Assembly (NCBI GenBank): GCA_021797025.1
Contig: JAKAAK010000140.1
Location: forward strand, 1 to 8,196
Origin: Thermoplasmata archaeon
GTDB lineage: Archaea; Thermoplasmatota; Thermoplasmata; Thermoplasmatales; Thermoplasmataceae
DNA: 8,196 nucleotides
Direction of reading: 5' to 3'
Shown: piece by piece, positions 1 through 4,747 of the stretch
How the letters are laid out: each line of letters starts with the position of its first letter
Numbering within the stretch: position 1 is the first letter of the stretch
Translations under genes and position numbers: made by a program
Notes under the pieces: generated by a model
The model's database searches: none
Told to the model about the DNA's origin: nothing
The model's input: only the letters and a program-made list of their open reading frames with translations

Positions 1-2
1 AA

Positions 3-107
3 CTGTCATTAAAGAAAATAAACAACATGAGAAGAATTGCTAAAGATAGTAATGTGAGTAACGATTCAGCAAATTTAATATACCGGGGAGGCATAAAAGA
101 TTGTTAA
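3..107 (+). CDS. Possible C-terminal tail of an upstream gene (partial)
   Basis: The frame beginning at base 3 is open from the left edge to a TAA at 105-107 and would encode 34 residues ending in RGGIKDC. The residues are fairly polar (KKINNMRRIAKDSN). I recognise no family. The other two forward frames close within about 45 bases, so this is the only frame that could carry the end of a gene entering from the left. A 34-codon open frame can arise by chance, so this is weak. The sequence left of the window would settle it. Confidence 0.3.
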   Translation: MSLKKINNMRRIAKDSNVSNDSANLIYRGGIKDC

Positions 108-167
108 GTATAGGTTTTTCATAGGAGGAAAAATACCAGTGTTCAGGTAGAATTCTGATATAGCATA

Positions 168-180
168 ACTACCATGTAGT
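168..180. repeat. Short inverted repeat upstream of the TrmB-like gene
   Basis: ACTAC (168-172) and GTAGT (176-180) form a perfect 5-bp inverted repeat around a 3-nt spacer. It lies about 20-30 bp upstream of the TATA-like box of the TrmB-family gene, where a regulator site could sit. Its shortness makes a chance origin quite possible. Confidence 0.25.
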
Positions 181-198
181 ACCAGGAAAATAGAAAAT

Positions 199-227
199 GT
201 TTTAAGTAAATAAGGCATTTATTAGTT
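199..227 (+). promoter_or_regulatory. Leaderless-type promoter of the TrmB-like gene
   Basis: A TATA-like TTTTAAGTAA (200-209) is centred about 23 nt upstream of the ATG at 228, the spacing expected if transcription starts at or near the start codon. The bases from 211 to the ATG (TAAGGCATTTATTAGTT) closely match the bases in front of the UbiD-family gene (4732-4747), which suggests a shared initiator or regulator element. No Shine-Dalgarno sequence is present, consistent with a leaderless mRNA. Confidence 0.55.
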
Positions 228-941
228 ATGGAAGCTAATCCAGAACACATAATGAAAACAGCAAACATGCTCAAAATCCTTGGGCTCTCATCATATGAAG
301 CCCAGGCCTTTGCCTCATTAGTATATCACGGTGTGGCAAATGCGGATACTATTGCGGACACGGCAGGCATTCCGAGAACCTCAGCTTATAAGGTTATGGA
401 ATCCCTGGTATCGCGTGGATTTGCAAGGGAAACTGAGGGTAGGCCAAGGATGTTCAAGCCAGAGGATATGTCAAAAATTAAGGATGATTTCATTAGCAGT
501 GTAAATAAATTATTTGACGATTTAAAGGAATTGCAGGATGTACTTCCATCAAAGGGCGACCCGCAGCTGGTATTCACCATATATGGAAGGTCAAAGGTAA
601 TGAGCAAAATGGCTGAAATGTTTGACCTGACAGAAAGGGAGATACTTATTGCAACACCCCGTATAAGGGAAATAAGAAGTGAACTGAAAAAAAATATAGA
701 AAATGCATTAAAGAGAGGGGTAAAGGTTGTTTTTATAACACCACCCAATAAGAGAGTACCGCATAATACCATAGTTTACAGAAAGGAGGGTCTGATAGCT
801 ACAGATGTGGCAAGCGATGATTCAAGGGCAATGCTTGCAGGGGCCGATCTGGATGCCTGCGGTTATACTGATAACCCGGTGCTTTCGCTGCATGTGCTGC
901 AGTTTATCAACATGATGATGAATGATGAAATTAAGATGTGA
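228..941 (+). CDS. TrmB-family transcriptional regulator
   Basis: A cytoplasmic DNA-binding regulator of the archaeal TrmB family, 237 residues. Residues about 12-78 form a winged helix-turn-helix: MLKILGLSSYEAQAF is the family's typical first helix, IADTAGIPRTSAYKVMESL (42-60) contains the recognition helix, and 64-77 is the wing. Residues about 83-106 are amphipathic and may be a dimerising coiled coil. Residues about 111-200 (VFTIYGRSKVM, then EREILIATPRI) resemble the phospholipase-D-like sensor region of TrmB proteins. The protein is shorter than sugar-sensing TrmB/TrmBL1 (about 340 residues) and lacks their C-terminal sugar-binding part, so its effector is unknown. The ATG at 228 was chosen for the promoter spacing. 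It is first in a run with nfo and the DUF1015 gene and overlaps nfo by 20 nt, so it probably controls itself and perhaps those genes. Confidence 0.85.
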   Translation: MEANPEHIMKTANMLKILGLSSYEAQAFASLVYHGVANADTIADTAGIPRTSAYKVMESLVSRGFARETEGRPRMFKPEDMSKIKDDFISSVNKLFDDLKELQDVLPSKGDPQLVFTIYGRSKVMSKMAEMFDLTEREILIATPRIREIRSELKKNIENALKRGVKVVFITPPNKRVPHNTIVYRKEGLIATDVASDDSRAMLAGADLDACGYTDNPVLSLHVLQFINMMMNDEIKM

Positions 942-1770
942 CTTCGAAAGTAAGGGTAAACTGGTAGGAGGACATGTGTCTATAGCAGAAAGCATAGATA
1001 TGGCACCTGAAAGAGCAGATTCTTTCGGTTTCAATACATTTCAGATTTTTGTTAAGAGCAATCTTCAATGGAAATACAGGGAAATAAAGGATGAAGAATA
1101 TGGGAGTTTCAGGAACAACGTTAAAGAATTTAAAATGAAAAAGCCAGTTGTGCATGCCACATACCTGCTTAATCTGGGATCAGAGAATAAAGACCTTATA
1201 GATAAATCCATAGAAGACCTCAGGTATGAAATAAAGGTATGCAACCGCCTTGGAATTGAATATCTTGTCCTCCATCCCGGTTCAAACAAAGACCGAAAAT
1301 ATGCAATAAAATCTATAATGGGTATACTCAATTCAACTGAAACTGGAAATGTAAGGATTCTCATTGAAAATTCTTCTGGAAAAGGCAATACGGTTCCTGC
1401 CACAATTGAAGAAATGCAGTCTATGATGGACAGTTCAAAGAATAGAACTGGAATATGCCTCGATACCTGCCATTTTTTTTCAGAGGGATATGATCTGGTT
1501 GATAGATATAGTGAGTCAATTGAAAGCCTGAAAGCGTCGGGTGTAATGAAAAACATTTATGCCATGCATATCAACGATTCCATGTTTGAACTGGGATCAA
1601 AAAAGGACAGGCACGAAAATATAGGAAAGGGATTCATCGGAGATAGGGGATTTAAAAATATAATAAATGACGGTTCATTCAATGGCATTCCCATGATCAT
1701 GGAAACTCCCGGTGGAGATCAAAACTATTTATCCAATATCCAAAAATTAAGAGATTTAATGGTGATGTAA
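922..1770 (+). CDS. nfo: Endonuclease IV (AP endonuclease, Nfo family)
   Basis: Zinc-dependent apurinic/apyrimidinic endonuclease of base excision repair. It cleaves DNA 5' to abasic sites in a TIM-barrel fold, and its 282 residues match the family's length. All nine residues that bind the three metals in E. coli Nfo have visible counterparts: H78 (VVHATYLLNL), H118 (LHPGS), E149 (IENSSGKGN), D181 and H184 (CLDTCHFF), H216 (MHIND), D229 and H231 (DRHENIGKG), and E261 (METPG). The usual family N-terminus begins around LVGGHVS (14-20), so there is an extension of about 12 residues. The ATG at 922 (or 925) is the only upstream start in frame. It lies inside the end of the TrmB gene with a 20-nt overlap and no clear ribosome binding site, suggesting translational coupling. 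A T8 tract lies in the CHFF codons. The partner DUF1015 gene overlaps its stop by one base. Confidence 0.95.
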   Translation: MMKLRCDFESKGKLVGGHVSIAESIDMAPERADSFGFNTFQIFVKSNLQWKYREIKDEEYGSFRNNVKEFKMKKPVVHATYLLNLGSENKDLIDKSIEDLRYEIKVCNRLGIEYLVLHPGSNKDRKYAIKSIMGILNSTETGNVRILIENSSGKGNTVPATIEEMQSMMDSSKNRTGICLDTCHFFSEGYDLVDRYSESIESLKASGVMKNIYAMHINDSMFELGSKKDRHENIGKGFIGDRGFKNIINDGSFNGIPMIMETPGGDQNYLSNIQKLRDLMVM

Positions 1771-1772
1771 TG
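1761..1772 (+). promoter_or_regulatory. Shine-Dalgarno site of the DUF1015 gene
   Basis: GGTGAT (1761-1766) lies three bases before the ATG at 1770 and is a full match to the archaeal 16S rRNA 3' end (AUCACC). It sits in the last codons of nfo. The same GGTGAT-N3-ATG arrangement occurs at 7221-7232. It decides the start of the DUF1015 protein. Confidence 0.7.
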
Positions 1773-2930
1773 AACATTAAAGAATTCAAACCATATTTAT
1801 TTTCCTGTGACATAAAGGATGTTGTTTCTCCACCATTTGACACCATTACACCGGAACAGGAAAAGAAATTGCGTTCTGCAAGGTGCAATATAACCGCTCT
1901 GAGCATGCCTGAGACTGTGAATAATGGAATAAGCCCCAAAAAAATACTGGACAAATGGCTGAAAGAGGGTTTTATTTATGAATACAATAGAGATATAATT
2001 ATAATTCTCAAACAGGTGTTTTACATAAACAGGGAAGCTGTATCGCGGTACGGAATTATTTCACTGCTTGAACTTAACGGTACAATAAGCGCACATGAAA
2101 ATACATTTGACAGGCAGGTACTGGAGAGGCAGCAAATAATGGAGAATTTGCAGGCAGAGCCCGAACCCATATTTATAGTCATCCCAGACAATAGCTTCGA
2201 TAAACTGATAAAGAGATATGCATCCGACCTTGAGGAGAAATTTAAATTTGAAGAGCCCAGTGGTGTGGAAAATTACGTTTATTTTCTGGATGACATGCAC
2301 CGTATAACGAAGGTGAAGGAATCCCTGGAAAATATTCAGGGGATTGTTGCTGATGGACATCACAGAACCCAGGCAATAAAAAACCTGGAAGCAAAGACCG
2401 GGGACAGTTTCTGGAATTATGCGCTGGCCTATACAACATCAATCTACGGAAATGGGCTGATGATTGGAGGTGTTGACAGGCTGGTTTACCGGTTGAATTT
2501 TGAGGAGAACCTGAACAAAATCAAAAACTTATTCGATGTTTATACAGAAAAAACCATGGAAGATGATAATACCATAAGGATTTACAGCAGAGGTTTATTC
2601 TACAGGCTCGTACCCAAAGAGTATATTATAACTGAGACCTTTAGCGGTAGAAAGCCCCTTTCTACAGAGATCATTAACAGGATTCTATTTCAGAATGTAT
2701 TTGGCCTTACCAGGGATGAAATGGAAAAAAAGATAGGCTATATATATAATACGACTGACGCTATCAATGCAGTGGACCGGCACGAATGTGAATTCGCAGT
2801 GCTTATCCCCTCGTGGCAGAAGGATGATTTTTTGAATCTGACATTGAATAACCATATATTTCCCCAGAAATCAACATATTTTTATCCAAAAATTCCATCA
2901 GGAATAGCAATATACCGGAGGCCATCGTAG
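1770..2930 (+). CDS. DUF1015 family protein
   Basis: A soluble 386-residue protein of the DUF1015 (PF06245) family, with no signal peptide or membrane segment. Family marks visible are VVSPPFDTITPEQ near residues 18-30 (the usual PxxDxI/VSPE-like opening), a HENTFDRQ...PEPIFIV stretch in the middle (about 109-138), and the strongly conserved ADGHHRTQA at 194-202. The function of the family is not settled. The DGHHR motif resembles that of the ParB/sulfiredoxin superfamily, which includes an archaeal ADP-dependent serine kinase, so a nucleotide-dependent activity is possible, but that is inference. Its start overlaps the nfo stop by one base (TAATG) and has a perfect GGTGAT ribosome binding site, so it is co-translated with nfo. 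Its last ten bases, including the TAG stop, are also the first ten bases of a tRNA-Thr gene. Confidence 0.85.
   Translation: MNIKEFKPYLFSCDIKDVVSPPFDTITPEQEKKLRSARCNITALSMPETVNNGISPKKILDKWLKEGFIYEYNRDIIIILKQVFYINREAVSRYGIISLLELNGTISAHENTFDRQVLERQQIMENLQAEPEPIFIVIPDNSFDKLIKRYASDLEEKFKFEEPSGVENYVYFLDDMHRITKVKESLENIQGIVADGHHRTQAIKNLEAKTGDSFWNYALAYTTSIYGNGLMIGGVDRLVYRLNFEENLNKIKNLFDVYTEKTMEDDNTIRIYSRGLFYRLVPKEYIITETFSGRKPLSTEIINRILFQNVFGLTRDEMEKKIGYIYNTTDAINAVDRHECEFAVLIPSWQKDDFLNLTLNNHIFPQKSTYFYPKIPSGIAIYRRPS
2875..2886 (+). promoter_or_regulatory. Possible tRNA-Thr promoter inside the DUF1015 gene
   Basis: CATATTTTTATC is a TATA-like stretch centred about 41 nt upstream of the tRNA 5' end. With the usual 25-nt spacing it would give a transcript with a leader of about 15 nt. 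The tRNA could instead be cut out of the upstream operon transcript. This is a pattern match in AT-rich coding DNA, so it is weak. Confidence 0.35.
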
Positions 2931-2993
2931 CTCAGCAGGTAGAGTGGTTGATTCGTAATCAACAGGTCGCGAGTTCAAATCTCGCCGATGGCT
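2921..2993 (+). tRNA. trnT-CGU: tRNA-Thr (anticodon CGU)
   Basis: A full cloverleaf can be folded. The acceptor stem is GCCATCG (2921-2927) with CGATGGC (2986-2992), all seven pairs Watson-Crick. The D stem is GCTC/GAGT (2930-2933, 2942-2945). The anticodon stem is GTTGA/TCAAC (2947-2951, 2959-2963) around loop TTCGTAA, giving anticodon CGT at 2954-2956, which reads the Thr codon ACG. The variable loop is AGGTC, and the T arm is GCGAG-TTCAAAT-CTCGC (2969-2985). The discriminator is T2993, consistent with archaeal tRNA-Thr (U73). No intron interrupts it and CCA is not encoded. The 5' ten bases overlap the end of the DUF1015 gene; bases 8-10 form that gene's TAG stop. Confidence 0.96.
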
Positions 2994-2999
2994 CTTAAT

Positions 3000-3212
3000 T
3001 TATATGAATTCTTTTACAAAAATTATTTTTTCATTATTAAACACTATTGCTATTTCATAACTTCTTTCCATGTCATTAAAGCTTGTATGGGATGTCCAGT
3101 TACCGGTATACCTATCGTATTTCAATTCACGTATTCTTATATTCTCAACGCCACGGTAATTCTTTAGTATATATTTCCTGATAAAAGTGAGGGCACTTGC
3201 ACGGTCGTCCAT
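3000..3212 (-). CDS. Small protein, related to its divergent neighbour
   Basis: A 70-residue soluble protein that I do not recognise. It looks alpha+beta: a basic N-terminal helix (about 5-19, LTFIRKYILKNY), then beta-type stretches (VENIRIRELKYD, SYEIAIVF, KIIFVKEF). It aligns by eye with the divergent protein at 3304-3552: VENIRIRELKYDRYTGNW against TENVNVQDIEFED, a gap, then YSGLKKW, followed in both by a W-x4-SF pattern and a final hydrophobic strand. The ATG at 3212 has a TATA box (TATTTATACA, minus strand, 3231-3240) about 24 nt upstream, which supports a leaderless start. It ends 7 bp from the tRNA-Thr gene, pointing at it, with no T-run between, so its transcript is likely to run antisense into the tRNA. 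Its function is unknown. Confidence 0.65.
   Translation of the reverse strand: MDDRASALTFIRKYILKNYRGVENIRIRELKYDRYTGNWTSHTSFNDMERSYEIAIVFNNEKIIFVKEFI
3026..3031 (+). terminator. Oligo-T terminator after tRNA-Thr
   Basis: A run of six T residues, 33 nt after the tRNA 3' end, of the kind that ends archaeal transcription without a hairpin. It lies within the 3' end of the oppositely oriented 70-codon gene, so the two transcripts probably overlap. Confidence 0.4.
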
Positions 3213-3230
3213 AAAAACAAATGAAAATAC

Positions 3231-3284
3231 TGTATAAATACTTATGAGATTTGTTATTTCTAAATTTAAAAAGGCTTATAATAA
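3231..3284. promoter_or_regulatory. Divergent leaderless promoters of the small-protein pair
   Basis: Two TATA-like boxes face away from each other. The minus-strand box TATTTATACA (3231-3240) is about 24 nt from the ATG at 3212, and the plus-strand box CTTATAATAA (3275-3284) is about 25 nt from the ATG at 3304. Their roughly 35-bp separation means a single bound regulator could affect both genes. The plus-strand box supports 3304, not an upstream ATG at 3244, as the start. Confidence 0.55.
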
Positions 3285-3303
3285 CCCATTGCATTTATTA
3301 TCC

Positions 3304-3552
3304 ATGGAGTTTAAATTAACCATTGGAAAAATGGAAGATTTAAAAAAAATAATTATGGAAGATATGGCAAAAACAGAGAATGTAAATGTGCAGGACATTG
3401 AATTTGAGGATGTATTTTATTATTCCGGATTAAAGAAGTGGAATGTGAAAATTAGTTTCAGGAAAGAGGATAAATTACATAGCGCAAGCATGGATATAAT
3501 GGAGAATGGCATGATTACCAGATATCAGCAGAGGCAGGTAAATGAACTCTAA
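3304..3552 (+). CDS. Small protein, related to its divergent neighbour
   Basis: An 82-residue soluble protein of no family I recognise. It has an amphipathic helix (about 8-22, KMEDLKKIIMEDMAK), then likely strands (VNVQDIEFED, WNVKISF, SASMDIME, MITRYQQRQ). The W-V-x-I and final NGMITRYQ strand recall small alpha+beta proteins such as GvpO-like domains, but the match is too weak to name it. It aligns with the 70-residue protein encoded on the other strand at 3000-3212. An in-frame ATG at 3244 would add 20 residues (basic, ending LHLLS), but a TATA box at 3275-3284 and the initiator-like GCATTTATTA before 3304 argue for the shorter form. It overlaps the following HxlR-family regulator by 11 nt, so the two are probably one operon and functionally linked. 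Confidence 0.7.
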   Translation: MEFKLTIGKMEDLKKIIMEDMAKTENVNVQDIEFEDVFYYSGLKKWNVKISFRKEDKLHSASMDIMENGMITRYQQRQVNEL

Positions 3553-3868
3553 TGAATGTCCTCTAAGCACAGCATTGAAGCCTCTGAGGGGTAAATGGGA
3601 GCCCATTATAATCAAGTTCCTTTCAATAAATGGGAAATCTGGATACAATGAGATATATAATGTGATGGACAACATAACACCCAAAGCACTTGCAGGGGCA
3701 CTGAAGCTCCTTTATTATGAGGGAATAATCGATAGGGTCACAGTATCGGAAAAACCGCATAGAGTTATATATAGTCTCACTGAAAAAGGGAAGGCAATGA
3801 TTCAGCCATTGAATGCGATTGAATCCATAAACAGAAATATAAAATCCTCTTTAACAAAGACTAAATAA
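3542..3868 (+). CDS. HxlR-family transcriptional regulator
   Basis: A 108-residue winged helix-turn-helix regulator of the HxlR family, expected to act as a dimer. The signature opening ECPLSTALKPLRGKW (5-19) matches the family's CPxxxALxxIGGKW. YNEIYNVMDNITPKALAGALKLLYYEGII (35-63) covers helices 2-4 with the recognition helix around 46-58, and 64-80 with the following YSLTEKGK is the wing. The only cysteine is C6, at the position of the redox or quinone-sensing Cys in Bacillus relatives such as YodB and HypR; a redox role here is inference. The ATG at 3542 lies inside the end of the small-protein gene, preceded by GAGG and AGGT, a fair ribosome binding site. Likely targets are its own operon or the divergent promoter upstream. 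Confidence 0.88.
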   Translation: MNSNECPLSTALKPLRGKWEPIIIKFLSINGKSGYNEIYNVMDNITPKALAGALKLLYYEGIIDRVTVSEKPHRVIYSLTEKGKAMIQPLNAIESINRNIKSSLTKTK

Positions 3869-3889
3869 GAATTTTTATTTATAGTATGG
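3861..3889 (+). promoter_or_regulatory. Promoter and ambiguous start of the eight-helix membrane protein
   Basis: CTAAATAAG (3861-3869), overlapping the HxlR stop codon, is TATA-like and centred 25 nt before the ATG at 3890. A second ATG at 3886, in another frame, opens a seven-codon frame (MDAILQQ, stop at 3907-3909), so the exact transcript start decides which is read on a leaderless mRNA. Confidence 0.45.
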
Positions 3890-4717
3890 ATGCCATCTTA
3901 CAGCAATGAGGATTCCAGAGCGAGAATAAACAGAATATCAAATTTACTTCTTGTTGCGTCAATAGTTTTTTTCATAATAGCCTCGCTGGTAAACACTTTA
4001 TTTGACTTGACGGGGCATAATGACCTTTTATTCAAGCTCGGTCTTATATTTATCATACTCTTTGATGTATTTTATGCAATGATAGTTTTTAGCATATACC
4101 AGTCAGGAAGGCTTGAAATTACGGATAGGCTGATATTCATGTCTCTGGGTTTATTTTCAATAATTTTTATATCTGAACTGATACTGGAAATCAATGCTGG
4201 TATCGGGCTCTTCCCGGGGATAGTCGGATTTGTTGGGCTCGTCTTTGGCTTTATGTATTATTATTTTAAGGAAGATGAGTTACTATCCAGGGTTATGATA
4301 ATAATAGCAGTAATTCTAGTTTACATTGCCATGGCAGGATATCCATTGATGCCTTATATATTCATATTCGGAACATCCTATCTTGATTCTGCACTGTGGG
4401 CGCAGGCATTCATAATAATGGAAATTCTGTTTATACTTGCATTCCTTTTCAATTCAACACAGATTATTGCTGATTTCCTTACCGAATCCGGTAAATCCCT
4501 GGGACTGTTCATATTCGCCATAGGCATGATAATAACCGGAGCATCCATGGTTTCTATAGATCTGGCAGGCTTTACCGCTGCCCTTGGGGATCCTCTTTCC
4601 GGTCTGCTGATTATATCTGGCATATTCGCACTTATTGCAGGCATACTTATGGTAATAATTTCACTCATGAATTTTTATGACTCAGTAATAAAACCGAGAA
4701 TACATTTTATGAGATAA
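3890..4717 (+). CDS. Polytopic membrane protein of unknown function (8 predicted helices)
   Basis: A 275-residue integral membrane protein that I do not assign to a family. Hydrophobic segments fall at about 17-38, 45-68, 80-98, 103-125, 132-151, 166-190, 199-220 and 233-262. The N-terminus (SNEDSRARINR) and the C-terminus (DSVIKPRIHFMR) are basic and probably both cytoplasmic, in keeping with an even helix number. Charged residues within membrane segments are few, and there is no ATP-binding or transporter signature that I can see. Thermoplasmatales carry many lineage-restricted proteins of this kind. It follows the HxlR gene by 21 bp and could be its regulatory target or read through from it, but it has its own TATA-like sequence. 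Confidence 0.8.
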   Translation: MPSYSNEDSRARINRISNLLLVASIVFFIIASLVNTLFDLTGHNDLLFKLGLIFIILFDVFYAMIVFSIYQSGRLEITDRLIFMSLGLFSIIFISELILEINAGIGLFPGIVGFVGLVFGFMYYYFKEDELLSRVMIIIAVILVYIAMAGYPLMPYIFIFGTSYLDSALWAQAFIIMEILFILAFLFNSTQIIADFLTESGKSLGLFIFAIGMIITGASMVSIDLAGFTAALGDPLSGLLIISGIFALIAGILMVIISLMNFYDSVIKPRIHFMR

Positions 4718-4718
4718 A

Positions 4719-4747
4719 AATTATATTTAATTAAGGCATTATTAGCT
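4719..4747 (+). promoter_or_regulatory. Leaderless promoter of the UbiD-family gene
   Basis: AATTATATTTAA (4719-4730) is a good archaeal TATA box centred about 24 nt before the ATG at 4748. The following TAAGGCATTATTAGC repeats, with one base missing and one changed, the element before the TrmB-like gene at 211-227. No Shine-Dalgarno sequence is present. Confidence 0.6.

Noticed and set aside
120..150. GGAGGA followed by GTG near 139, suggesting a gene start
   Set aside because: The frame from the GTG stops after three codons (TAG at 148-150), so no protein is made.
1065..1556. 163-codon minus-strand open frame opposite nfo
   Set aside because: It lies opposite the metal-binding motifs of endonuclease IV and has no promoter or recognisable domain; shadow frame.
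3244..3303. Upstream start at 3244 adding 20 residues to the 82-residue small protein
   Set aside because: This segment contains a TATA box at the right distance for the ATG at 3304, and the added residues have no counterpart in the divergent relative.
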